Source: Adiantum capillus-veneris (Eukaryota; Streptophyta; Polypodiopsida; Polypodiales; Pteridaceae). From it: a stretch of DNA of 64,000 bases. A model generated the notes under the pieces. That model saw nothing but the letters and a program-made list of their open reading frames with translations, made no database searches and was not told where the DNA came from. This document shows positions 52,917 to 63,532 of this stretch, piece by piece. The position numbers and the translations under genes were made by a program. The DNA is taken from positions 58,095,340 to 58,159,339 of the forward strand of contig CM043942.1 in NCBI GenBank assembly GCA_014529385.2, in the 5' to 3' direction. The first letter of the stretch is position 1, and each line of letters opens with the position of its first letter.

Positions 52917-54334
52917 TTACCCCCTCCTTTAGCGACGAGTTCCATGAGGAGCTGTGGTGTTCCTTGAGTTGGGCTCCCATGGATGTTGTTTATGGAACTC
53001 TTGGGCTTTGAGAGATGCATATGCTGTAGATTGTGTGCTGGTTCCCAGGTTCGTTCACTAACATCATAGCCTTTCCAATGCACCAAGTACTGTAACCTGC
53101 CACGCGAAACTCAAGAATCTAGAACCTTCTCGACCTCATATTTGTCATGTCCTTGAATCTCAACGGAGGAGTTGGTTGGAGGGCTCTTCGTGGGATCTTA
53201 GATGTGTGACAAGGTTCTAGGACTGAGACATGAAAGACCGGATGGATTTTCATGGATGAGGGTAATCGGAGTCGATAGGTGACTGGATTGACTTGACGGA
53301 TAATTTTAAACTGGCCAAGTCTTCGATAATCAAGCTTTTGACAAGGACGAGATGAACGCAGATCACATCGGAGGAGCCACACTTTATCCCCTTCTCTGTA
53401 TTTTGGATGCTTCATGCGATGGAGATCTGTACTTTCCTTATACTTGGATTGAGCTTCTTTGATATTAATCGTAAGTTCTTTGTGAATTGCAGATAATTGT
53501 TGTGTAAGATGAATAGCAGCTGGATTCTTGACTTGATAGTGTCTGTGGATATCCTGTTTGGGATGTTGACCATAATTAACAAAGAATGGAGTGTGACGGG
53601 TGGAGGCATGAAAATTGTTATTATAGGAGAATTCTGCTAGTAGTAGGAGCTCGACCCAATTATCCTGGTGATAATTGATAGAACAACGGAGATACTATTC
53701 CAAAACTTCATTTACTCTCTCTGTTTGTCCATCACTTTGTGGGTGATTGGCTGAGGAGAGGTTGATTTGTACTCTGAGTAGCTTTAATAAGCTTTTCCAA
53801 AAGCTAGAGACGAATTGTGGACCTCGATCAGAAACTATGTCATCCAGTAATCCGTGATAATGATAGATATGCTGTAGAAAGAGTTTGGTTGTACCTTTGC
53901 TGGTGATGGCTTTAGTGGTTTGAATGAAGTGTGCCATTTTTGTAAACCGATCCACGACTACTAAAATGGAGTCAAATCCTTGTGACAAGCGTATCCCTAC
54001 AATGAAATCCATGGAGATGGATGACCATGGTTTGGTTGGAATGGCCAAGGGGTGGAGTAACCCATGAGGACGATGACGAGGAGCCCTTGATCTATTGCAA
54101 GTGTCACAAGTGCCTACATACTCCTTGACAAGCTTTCACATTTGAGGCCACCAAAAGTCACGGGAGAGAAGCTCAATTGTCCTATTAACCCAAAAATGCC
54201 CTGCTTGAAGTTGAGTGTTACTCTCGCGAAGTTCTTGTAACTGAGCTTGAATGCTTTGCAATGCGTTGATGAGACCTTCCATCGTCGGCTCCATGATGGC
54301 TTGAAAAGATTAAGAGATGGTAGTCTTGCCAAAC
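52917..54334 (-). pseudogene. Gypsy-3 internal region: integrase and chromodomain remnant
   Basis: Minus-strand pieces: WSSISMDFIVGIRLSQGFDS, VVVDRFTKMAHFIQT, IVSDRGPQFVSSFWKSL and NHPQSDGQTERVNEVLE (integrase core, 54048-53695). Next comes a C-terminal YREGDKVWLLRCDLRS...RLGQFKIIRQVNPVTYRLRL segment (53415-53119). It ends with a chromodomain, [20 protein letters not shown] (53086), as in chromovirus gypsy elements, where it guides insertion to chromatin. Frames are separated by stops. The part upstream of 54048 does not show RT or RNase H. Confidence 0.9.
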
Positions 54335-54603
54335 TGTTATGAGCGCGTATAGAGCTAGAAGAGAGCAAGAGGAGGCGCTCACAATGTACAAGAACTTGGA
54401 TTTGATGATAAGATTAATATTGATTACAAGACTTAATACTTTATTAAGAGAGCTAGATACAAGACTTGGATTACATGACTTGAGTACAAGACAATGCTTG
54501 ATTGCAAGGACAAGACTTGAACATAAGAATTAGAAGAGGGATTTCCTCATAGGAGGTTCACAATTGGTGTTGGCAAGACTGAGGGGCTTGTGGCCCAAGA
54601 CCC

Positions 54604-54612
54604 CTATTTATA
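54604..54612 (-). promoter_or_regulatory. Gypsy-3 LTR TATA box
   Basis: CTATTTATA on plus, TATAAATAG on minus; conserved at 52402-52410 in the other LTR. It lies about 50 bp downstream of the nearest HSE unit. Confidence 0.75.
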
Positions 54613-54661
54613 CTAGTGCTTAAGGAGGTTAGGACTTTCTAGGTTCTTCTTGAGGAGGTTA

Positions 54662-55017
54662 GAATCTTCTAGAACCTTCTTGATCCTTCTATTTCTTCTA
54701 GAACCTTTTGGATCCTTCTTCAAATTTCTAGAGCTTTCCAAAAACTTCTAGATTCTTTTGGAATCGTCTCCAAGCTTCTAGAAACTTCTAGATCCTTCTA
54801 GATTCTTCTAGAGCCTTCTAGATCCTTCTTCAACTTTCTAGAGCTTTCCAGAAACTTCTAGATTCTTTCGGAATCTTCTCCAAGCTTTTAGAAACTTCTT
54901 GATCCTTCTAGTTCTTCTAGAACCTTCTAGATCCTTCTTCAACTTTCTAGAGCTTTCCAGAAACTTCTAGATTCTTTCGAAATATTCTCCATGTTTCTAG
55001 AAACTTCTAGAATCTTC
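54662..55017 (-). promoter_or_regulatory. Heat-shock-element array in Gypsy-3 5' LTR
   Basis: Repeated TTCTAGAA / TTCNNGAANNTTC units, the binding consensus of trimeric heat-shock factors (established consensus nGAAn in alternating orientation). The perfect five-unit run (54995-55017) and four-unit run (54662-54679) were checked base by base. Function is inferred, not shown. Confidence 0.7.
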
Positions 55018-55100
55018 TAGATCCTTCTAGCGATGATGTAGGCGAGGACATAGGCGATGATGCAGGCAGCAACTGAATCTCAAGCATCCATGACACTCGC

Positions 55101-56876
55101 ATCCACCTTAGCGGTTTTAGCCCAGGCTAGACTATGTCATGCTGACTGATTACAGGGAGCCATCTTGTTACAAAGAAACTATCCAGAGAGATGGCAAGTT
55201 CAAGTGGGAGAAGGCCATGCAATCAAGGACTTAGTTGAGTTGCAAGAAAGCAAGCATGCCTTACCTTCCAAATGGGTTTATAAGAAGAAGTTTATACCTG
55301 ACAACCCTAAGCCTAAGTACAAAGCTAGATTGGCTGCTAAGAGATTCAAGCAGCAGAAGCGAGTTGATTTTGACAAAATCTTCTTTTCTGTGGTCAAGAT
55401 GACTACACTGTGTACAATGCTTGGACTAAGAACCTTTCTTCATGGGGATCTCGAGGAGGGTTTTTGTAATCTCAAGAAAGCGCTTTATGGCTTAAAGCAG
55501 GAGGAGCTTGTTTGTAATCTCAAGGAAGCGCTTTATGGATTAAAGCAGGGTTCAAGGTACTGGTATCAAAATTTGATGTAAAAAGAGCGAGGAGGATCAC
55601 TGCTTATGGGGGGAGGAGCTTGTTTGTAATCTCAAGAAAGCGCTTTATGGCTTAAAGCAGGGTTCAAGGTAATGGTATCAAAATTTGATGTAAAAAGAGC
55701 GAGGAGGATCACTGCTTATATACACAAAAATTCAGTAATAGTTTGTTGCCCATTCTCATCTTATATGTCGTATAAAGGATTTGGCCAAGAAAATCATTTT
55801 CTTGGTATGCATATCAAGAGAGATATGAAAAAGGGTATTCTTGAGTTGTCTTAGGATCTTATATCCACAAGGGCTTGTAGCGTTTCAATTTGCAAGGGGG
55901 AAGGTAGTGAGTACCCCACTACCATCATATTTGAAACTAAGCAAAGAAAATTCTACCAATTCAGATGTTGAGAGAGTAGAAACGGAAAGTGTGCTGTAGG
56001 CATTCCCTTGTATGCTATATTGGTAGCTACGAGGCTAGACATTGCATTTGCAATGGGAGTGGTTAGGTGGTGTATGGATAATCCTAGCAAGTAGCATTGA
56101 ATAGCAGTGAAACATATCCTCAAGTACTTGAAGGATACAATGAGCAAGTGCTTATGCTTTGGTGATTGGACATATATGATGAGCTTTAGGCAATGGCCCA
56201 TGAATAATATCTGCAACATGGGTGGGTGGGATGAAGATGAAGGTAGTAATTTATTGTTGGTTGCACGCATGCGGATTACGAGGGTTGCAAAGATAGTAGG
56301 AGGTCTAAATTTGGCTACATATTTATATTTATAGGAGGAGCTATCTCTCAGAGGTCATCTCTCTAGCTGTTTAAGGGCTAATACTTAGGTGGATTACTTT
56401 TTGACATATGTATGAACCTTAATCTAATATGAGGCCTTTTCAAATCTTGAGAAGTTAGAAGGTCGTTTTGGTTTTTCATGTGAAGAAGATCATGCAATTA
56501 TGTAGCGTGATGGTGTTGGGTGGATTTACTGTGTAGCAATGGCGGATTTCGAGATGAAGATGCAGCGTGTTAGAATATTTATCTTATTTTCTGTCTCATT
56601 CTCTATGTGTATTCCATGTTTCTGAGTGCAATACCAATGCAGTAATGTTAAGAGGGAAGTGCCTGTGTTGTTTAAGCGATGTTTATGTAGTAGGAGAAAT
56701 TCTTACATTTGTCAAGGTATACACTGGAATTGTCAAAGTATGTGTAGAAACTGCTTGACTCAGTAACCATTATACACTAGGATTGTACATCTTCTTCCAT
56801 TACAAAGGCTGAGTACGTTGCAGGGTCAGATACCAACATGGAAGCTATATGGTTGGCATGTATTGTAGATGAAGTT

Positions 56877-56942
<66 letters not shown>

Positions 56943-57110
56943 TGGTTCAAGACTCGTTGGATGGATCTTAGAGGTCTCTTGGGATAAGGCATGGAAATTG
57001 ATATACTTCCCAAGGAATGGAAATCCCTTGGTTACCCATCATAGAGGAAGGCATGCCATACACTTTGCCATTAACCATGCAAGGAAAAAATGCACCAGCT
57101 CTTCACTCAT
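55101..57110 (+). pseudogene. Copia-2 reverse transcriptase and RNase H remnants (3' part)
   Basis: RT pieces SKHALPSKWVYKKKFIPDN, KYKARLAAKRFKQQKRVDF and LHGDLEEGFCNLKKALYGLK (55230-55500), with the KALYGLKQ stretch present three times through local duplication (~55465, ~55517, ~55630). Later, NHFLGMHIKRDMKKGILELS (~55795), HILKYLKDTMSKCLCFGDWT (~56112), and RNase H AEYVAGSDTNMEAIWLACIV (~56805) with NPLVTHH...RHAIHFAINHARK (~57022). It is broken by stops and by a (CT)n tract at 56880-56937. Confidence 0.85.
56880..56937. repeat. (CT)n microsatellite
   Basis: About 57 bp of CT inside the RNase H remnant. Confidence 0.97.
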
Positions 57111-57346
57111 TGTGCCTAATTTTCTTTGCGTCTTTGTAGATACTAGGGATAGGTTCTCTGCCTTTGGTTCAACTAAAAGTAGCACATGTAATAAACCAAG
57201 TCAAATGAGCATTAGGGCTTGGTATGACTTAACATGGGATTGGGTAGATAATTCTTTACAAAAACAACACACAAAAAAGTTTCTTACAAGAAATTGGGAG
57301 ACGTGTGTTTATGCTTATTGGAAATGTACGTTACTCTTCTTTGGGA

Positions 57347-57541
57347 ATGGTAACAAATACACTAATAGACTTTATAGCCACGAGTTCATTATAAAATAGT
57401 CAAGAGAAATGAATAAACATACACTATTCCTTTTCTCTCTATCTTTGGCAACAAATACGCTAGTAGAATTTGTAGCCAAGAGTTCATTATAAAATAGTCA
57501 AAAGAAATGAATAAACATACACTCTTCCTTTTCTGTCCAGC
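57347..57541. repeat. Tandem duplication, about 98-bp period
   Basis: GAGTTCATTATAAAATAGTC followed by AATGAATAAACATACACT occurs at ~57381 and ~57478, with the flanking ACAAATAC(A/G)CTA also duplicated. Confidence 0.9.
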
Positions 57542-58271
57542 ATTGAAAAGTATGAATAATAATAATAATGACATAGTGTTGGAAATTGCAACCCTTCTCC
57601 CCCTTCCTCACCTATTTGGCCTTGCAGCTTGTCAAAGTCTCCTTCCCATCGGATGGATACTTTGAAAATTAGAATGCACTATGAAGGACAAGTTTCAAAA
57701 ATGCCCTTCATAGACAAATTCTTTACTGTGCATAATATATAGGTAAGATTTATTTTTGGAATACTATCGACTTTAAGATTGGTTCCATAAAGTTTAAAAA
57801 CTCAGAGCCTTTTAGTGAGCATGACATGTTCAACATGTTTGTCAAAAGAACCTTGAAACTTGAGAGCCAAAAAAAAGGGTACAACATGTTGCCCGCTTTT
57901 GGCAACTGAACATTGCAAAATGATTGTGCATAGAGAAACACAAGATAGCGAGCTTAAGCGATTGATGCCTTTGTTATTTCAAGGGTTTATCTTTGTAGTT
58001 GCTCTTGTAGTTTGTTTCGGCTTCTTGCACAAGACAATCTCTTGGGTGAAACTTCCAAAGTCATTGTAATTTGCAGTGTTGAATGCCTTGGATAAGGGTT
58101 AGATTTAAAAGGTGGCTTAATGATTGGGATGGTTCCAATGATCCTAAAAAGTTCCTACCTCTCTCTCTCTCTCTCTCTCTTTCCCAAGTGTGGTAGAGTG
58201 GCTATCCCGTTTCTAGAGTGGGACTACTCTAGAGTTCAACTCGTCCCATGATCCATGATCCATCCCTCAAG

Positions 58272-58275
<4 letters not shown>
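57542..58275. other. Intergenic region upstream of the Rubisco-activase-like gene
   Basis: No gene recognised; a short CT tract lies at ~58161-58181. Confidence 0.5.

Positions 58276-58312
<37 letters not shown>
58276..58312. repeat. (CT)n microsatellite in promoter region
   Basis: About 37 bp of CT, about 80 bp upstream of the TATA box. Confidence 0.95.
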
Positions 58313-58314
<2 letters not shown>

Positions 58315-58327
58315 CGTCCACTGTTGA

Positions 58328-58398
58328 CACGTGGCAGAATATTAAGAGATCATCCACGGGAGTGAAAAAAGGGGTGGCTCATGCAAAGAGCATATAAA
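58328..58398 (+). promoter_or_regulatory. Core promoter: G-box and TATA box
   Basis: CACGTG within GACACGTGGCAG at 58328-58333 is a plant G-box/ABRE core, common in light- and ABA-regulated promoters. TATAAA lies at 58393-58398, about 100 bp before the start codon, predicting a 5' UTR of ~70 nt. Confidence 0.65.
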
Positions 58399-58494
58399 CG
58401 CTGGTCAATCGAGTGAATGATATTGCAGCACTGGCTATGGTGGTGTTAAGCCAGGAGAGACACGAGACACGGGCATTGTGACTTCTTTAGAGAC

Positions 58495-60568
58495 ATGTCT
58501 GCCCTATCACAAGGTTGTGGGCCTCACGGTGAACTTCTCACTCGCTCTAATTTGAGATTTAATGGAAAGCTTGCCTCTCCATTGTTGCAGCATACAAGCT
58601 GCAGGCACATTGTGCACCTCAGAAGACGAAAAGGGTACCCACGCTTTCGTTCTTTTAGGGTTTCTACTTTGAGATGCTCCTCAGAGCAGCAGCAGCATAC
58701 ACAGCAAAATGATAATAAAGAGAGAGATAACACAGAGCAAGTAGGTGATGTAGGCACAGCTGCCCCGCCCGAGCCTTCAAAAGTGCGACCCAAGGAGTTC
58801 CAGTCTTCTTGGGATGCCAAGGACTCGCAAGGCAATGACTATCTTTACAGACTTGGCAAGGAAGCTTCCAATGTGAATATCAGTGTCGGAGCTCGAGCTG
58901 GCATGGTTGATGACCTCTTCACAGGGAACTTTCTTGGGAAGGAGGGTAAGCTATTTTCACCTTCAATTTGCAAGATTCTCTCAACTTCTTTGATGCTTTG
59001 GTATTGTTCAAGTGAGCATCGATTTTACGCAGTTTGGGCATGCACTTTGGGCTAAGAATTCTGCATCAATATATCTATAATGCATTCTAGGCACATGAAT
59101 TCATTGCAATGAAACCCTTTTGGTCTCCAAGGGTGACAAAATCTGTGTGCTAAGTGAAGTACGTGAGTTTCTTGTATAGATAATCAATTGGACTGACATA
59201 TCCTCTCATCATGTCGGTATCCATGTTCTGTACAGTGAAAGATATGTAGGTTGCATTTAATATTATTGCTTTTGGGTAGAGTCAAAGCCCAAGTCAGACA
59301 TGAAGTCTAGTTTTTGTGCATACACATTAGCGAGTTAAGATCCAAAGAGGTATCTTATATTGCTGGCTACACAAAGTGGTCTTGATGTTGTACTTTCAGA
59401 GTGCCATTTCTGCCTACCATCTCACCAAGTTCCCTCTTCATTTGACTGATTATTGGTCTTTTCTCCTTTTGTTATAATTGTCTATGTAGAATAGGCCTTA
59501 TTGATGGGGTGAGCTACTTCTAGAGAGTGGCACATATTTGGATAAGTTTTCTGGTATGAGTCATGCATGCATTTTAAATACATGTCTATACTCGCAGTGT
59601 TGCCTCATGGGCATTAATACTATTTACGTAACTCCCACCCTCTGCATTTCCTCAACTATTCAAGCCTCATGGGAAAGCTGATGTTAGTTTGATGCTTGTG
59701 CTTACAGGAATGGTGGTAGCCACACTTACCACCCAGTTTTTCGTTTTTAGCTGGCCGAAGCTGCCATTATTCACCCTTGCAACTCACTTACTCCACTGTT
59801 TCAGTAGTATCATAATATCTTTTTTGGAATACGTCAAGTCTTGCAAGAACCTTAGAGCTTGTGCTAAGCCCGCCAATCACAACCTGTTAGTGTTGTGACT
59901 GGCTTATTGAAATGATTCTGGCCAGTCCTACCTTGTTGGCTGTAGGTTTTGATACTGTTTTGTGTTCAACCTGAAGCAAGGTCCATAGGAAAGACATTAA
60001 ATTGCTAATTTCTGCATAGAGATGCTGGTTTACGTTCACGTTGACTGCTTATGCTGCATGAGCTGTCCTGTCTACATGTAAGTAGAGGCAAGATGTTATG
60101 GAGACTTATATTCTCTTCCATTTATGAGCAGCGGATATAGTATTTGCTTACAGACAAAAGGTCACAAGATCATTTGATCACTTACAAGGGGATTATTACA
60201 TAGCTCCTGCCTTTATGGTAAGTAGTGATTGAATGCTACTAATGCTATCTTTCTCTATCTTTTTTAATACAAACATAAATTTACTTTATTGATTTAGACA
60301 TCTTTATGATCGATGTTTTGGATTGCATGCAGGAGAAGGTTGGTGAGTAGAGAATGACTTCGCTCAACCTAATGACTAGGATCTATTGCATAGTTCTTTT
60401 AAAGAACATGGCAATTCTGAGTTGATTGAAAAAGTCTGTTCAATGACTAATTTGTAATTCTAATTGTTTTATGTCTCAGATTTTTGTTGAATGTTATTTT
60501 TTTAGTTGTCCACATTGTGAAGAATTATATTGCAAGCAGCTTGGATGCAAAAGTACCCCTTATTCTTG
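58495..60568 (+). CDS. Rubisco-activase-like AAA+ protein, plastid-targeted; first four coding exons
   Basis: Exons 58495-58945, 60132-60217, 60333-60342 and 60506-60568 are joined by canonical GT-AG introns and keep frame. Residues 1-~60 are Ser/Arg/Leu-rich and poor in acidic residues, a likely chloroplast transit peptide. Then comes an acidic Gln-rich linker, then the conserved SSWDAKDSQGNDYLYRLGKE and NISVGARAGMVDDLFTGNFL (exon 1), ADIVFAYRQKVTRSFDHLQG and DYYIAPAFM (exon 2), EKV (exon 3) and VVHIVKNYIASSLDAKVPLI (exon 4). This is the family of Arabidopsis At1g73110, a Rubisco-activase-like AAA+ ATPase; Rubisco activase itself removes inhibitory sugar phosphates from Rubisco. The next expected stretch, with Walker A (GIWGGKGQGK), is not found to 64000, so the rest lies beyond the window or is lost. 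Function by homology recall only. Confidence 0.88.
58946..60131 (+). other. Intron 1 of the Rubisco-activase-like gene
   Basis: 1186 bp from GTAAGC to ...ATGAGCAG. T-rich, with no other gene recognised. Confidence 0.8.
60333..60342 (+). other. 10-nt microexon (coding exon 3) of the Rubisco-activase-like gene
   Basis: GAGAAGGTTG between TTGCATGCAG and GTGAGT. It restores the one-base phase gap between exon 2 (ends in phase 0) and exon 4 (starts TTGTCCAC), giving M-EKV-VVHIVKNY, the same length as the family's MDKVVCHIVKNY. Confidence 0.82.
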
Positions 60569-60736
60569 GTACGTCTCTATCCTTTCACTATGCACATTGT
60601 CTCTTGTTGAAAGAGATGAGATGATATATTAATGTCTTTAAAAGGCCAAAGTGACTTATGAGACCAAAAAGAGTTACAAGTGATGAATCTGATACAATGT
60701 GTGAGTACAAAAAAGAGTACAAAAAGACTAAAACAA

Positions 60737-60763
60737 GGGGGGGGGGGGGGGGGGGGGGGGGGA
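60737..60763. repeat. Poly-G tract
   Basis: About 26 consecutive G within the first LINE 3' end; a similar, once-interrupted G tract lies at ~61038-61062. Confidence 0.9.
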
Positions 60764-60783
60764 GCTGATACAATGAGTGATAC

Positions 60784-60886
<103 letters not shown>

Positions 60887-61596
60887 AATGAAATGAAATG
60901 TTATATTAACGTCTTCAAAAGGCCAAAATGACCTGTGAGACCAAAAAGTTACAATTGGTGAATCTGATACCATGTCTGAGTACGGAAATTACAAAGTGAC
61001 AAAGAACTAACACTAAGACTCTAAGGAGAAAGGAAATGGGGGGGGGGGGGGGGAGGGGGGGGTTCGTATGAAATCTCTCATCGGTCGTTGTCGGATCTCA
61101 TCGACCTCCTCCATGGTCAGTACTGTGGTTGGGCGTCTTTCATGTCGAGCTAGAGTGATCTGTATCTTCTATTGCAGCCTTCGTCGGTAGTGGGAGAACC
61201 CCCAAGGTCGTGGACGTCTGGATCTGCCAAGCTCTGTGGCTCGATCAAGCAATGTACCTCTAGTATGAGTAGGCTCTGAGATTTGCTATAATGACTGCTC
61301 CGTTGGCTCTCCTCTGGCTGGTGTAAAGAAATCTATGATTCGTCTTTGAGACTGTCTTTCTTCTGATGTCCTCAGCAAGCTCTCCCTAAGTCTGCGCAGC
61401 TCTAGCAGGAACAATCCGAGACACCTCTGATCCTTGTATCTCATGACTCTAGAAAAAGGTCCGAACCCTTCTCTGAATAAGCAATGGTAGCGGCCGCGTA
61501 TCTCATAGTATTCCGGGCAGTGACACGTGCAGTGTAGCTCTGTCTCTGGCTCTAAGTTACATAGGTAGGACATATCCTAGCTCCTACCGGCACCCC

Positions 61597-61600
<4 letters not shown>

Positions 61601-61684
<84 letters not shown>

Positions 61685-61709
61685 AGAGAGAGAGAGAGAG
61701 AGAGAGAGA
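61601..61709. repeat. (AT)n then (GA)n microsatellite
   Basis: About 80 bp of TA followed by about 27 bp of GA, between two LINE 3' ends. Confidence 0.97.
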
Positions 61710-61884
61710 TGAGATGAGATGTTATATTAATGTCTTCAAAAGGCCAAAGTGACCTATGAGACCAAAAAGTTATAATGTGGTGGATCTGATACAAAGTCAG
61801 AGTAACAAGATGACAAAATGACAGAATGACAAAATAAAATACTATGGAATCCTAAACTGCTAGGTGTGGACTAAGCAGCTAAAC

Positions 61885-61888
<4 letters not shown>

Positions 61889-61945
<57 letters not shown>
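61889..61945. repeat. (GA)n microsatellite
   Basis: About 57 bp of GA directly ahead of the fourth LINE tail. Confidence 0.97.
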
Positions 61946-61947
<2 letters not shown>

Positions 61948-62225
61948 GAAAATGAAATGAAATGAAATATTATATTAACGTCTTCAAAAGGTCAAAATGA
62001 TCTATGAGACCAGAGCGTTACAATGTGGTGGATCTGATACAAAGTCAGAGTAACAAAATGAAATGACAAAATGATAAAATATAAAAACTATGAAATCCTA
62101 GGCTGGTAGGTGTGAACTAAGCAGCTAGCCGGGATAGCTAAATCACAAGTCACAAGAGATCCAGCATTGGTCGCTGGCGGATCTCATCAATCTCCTCCAT
62201 GGTTATCAGTCTGACCGAGCGTCAC

Positions 62226-63519
62226 TGTCACGTGACACATCCAACCCTATGTGTCCGTGGACAAGCTACAGCATGATCAGGGTTCAGTTCAGTCAAGTCA
62301 GTCTAGATTAGAAGTGATCTGGCACTTCTGTGAGTCTATTCGTAGACCGTGCATGCCCAGTCACTTAGCATAGATGCATATCCTCTGGTTGCACACAGCA
62401 TGATCATCAGTATTTCCATCAGAATCCATTAGACTCAGTTAGGGGATTTTTCCAGTGATTTTAGCCTATTTTTCCTATTTTTGACATTTTTCACATATCA
62501 ATTTAAGTGACTTTCCAACAAAAGTAGGTAGGGCAATTTTGCTAAGTTTGTATATAAGCAAACCCAAGTTAGCACTAAATGGTAGAAGAGGGAGCAGGAG
62601 CACCGCTCAACAGACACCTTCTCAGCAGGACCCCAAGGACTTCTAGCGCTTTTGCTCCACAGCATCTTGGCTAGCGTATCTTGTCTAGTGTTTTTGGACA
62701 AGACACAGTAGATCAGCCAGCGTTTTGCTCTTGCAGATCCCTGGCGACCAGAACACAGCCGATCAGCCTAGCGTTTTTGCATTTGCAGAATCCCGGCGAC
62801 AGAAAGACCAATTTCAGCCCCTAGTGTTTTTGGTTGCAGATCAGCCCCGGCGTTTTGCACCTTTACCGCGACGGTAAGTCCAGGACCATGAGCGTTTTCA
62901 GTTTTCAGCAGCTAGCACCCGCAGATCAAGTCCCGAACCTCGCAGATCTCACCTTCCCGCAGCAGTTCCTCGTCGCACGGTCAGTTTCCGCAAGGTTTAC
63001 AGTTTCAGCCCGGAAAACGCAGATTTCAGCATCTGTGTTTTCAGCGCGTCGTCGTCGCATCATCGTCATCAACATCGTCACCCAATAGAGTCAGAATTCA
63101 GCAGATAGAAGATTAGCAGATTTCAGCCCATAAGCGTTTTTGGAGAGCAGTAGGAAGATTGTAGATTTCAGCCCTTAGGTCGACTTCGTCATCACCGTCG
63201 TCATAGCCTAGACTTGCATCAATCATTTGCATTCAGTTGTACCAGTTTGTGCAATCATAAGTAGACCACTCTCGCCGACGAGAGTGGGGCCTTCGGAGGA
63301 GGGTTTTACAACGTCTCTGGTGTCGTATCTCTCTTCTCTCTCTATCTCTCAGTCTCATACACTTGCACGCATAGTGTCCATTCACTTTGTTTGTGATCAT
63401 AGCATTCTCTCATTAAGAACGGAAGGCTCTCCCTTCCATAAGAACAAAAGGAACCTTGAGCACAGTTCGGAGCACTCATCTTGAGCAAAGTGCAAACATT
63501 CATTCCGCTGCACCTAACA
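62226..63519 (+). repeat. 5' LTR of the right-edge retrotransposon
   Basis: Proposed start TGTCACGTGACACATCC (a perfect palindromic TGTCACGTGACA) and end CACCTAACA. TATATAAG at 62551 would be its TATA box. The left border is inferred from the break in LINE similarity. Confidence 0.65.
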
Positions 63520-63532
63520 TTGGTATCAAAGC
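63520..63532 (+). promoter_or_regulatory. Primer-binding site of the right-edge retrotransposon
   Basis: TTGGTATCAAAGC, one mismatch from the initiator tRNA-Met site used by Copia-1. Confidence 0.83.

Larger units (their letters stand above)
52133..55095 (-). mobile_element. Gypsy-3: non-autonomous chromovirus-type element with heat-shock-element LTRs
   Basis: 2963 bp, flanked by CTCGC at 52128-52132 and 55096-55100. On the minus strand each LTR runs TGTCATGGATGC...CTCATAACA (5' LTR 55095-54335, 761 bp; 3' LTR 52916-52133, 784 bp). The polypurine tract AAAGGAGGGGGTAA precedes the 3' LTR. The 1418-bp interior keeps only integrase and chromodomain remnants; gag, protease and RT are gone, yet the intact target duplication indicates it was mobilised as such or deleted after insertion. 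It splits Copia-2. Confidence 0.93.
54335..55095 (-). repeat. Gypsy-3 5' LTR with HSE array
   Basis: 761 bp, the promoter-bearing LTR. A run of five perfect alternating TTC/GAA units lies at 54995-55017 and a four-unit run at 54662-54679, with many more three-unit and partial units between. All lie upstream, in transcription direction, of the TATA box at 54604-54612. Confidence 0.92.

Noticed and set aside
56869-57399. 176-residue frame starting in a CT tract
   Set aside because: The start is repeat-encoded; the middle part is Copia-2 RNase H remnant.
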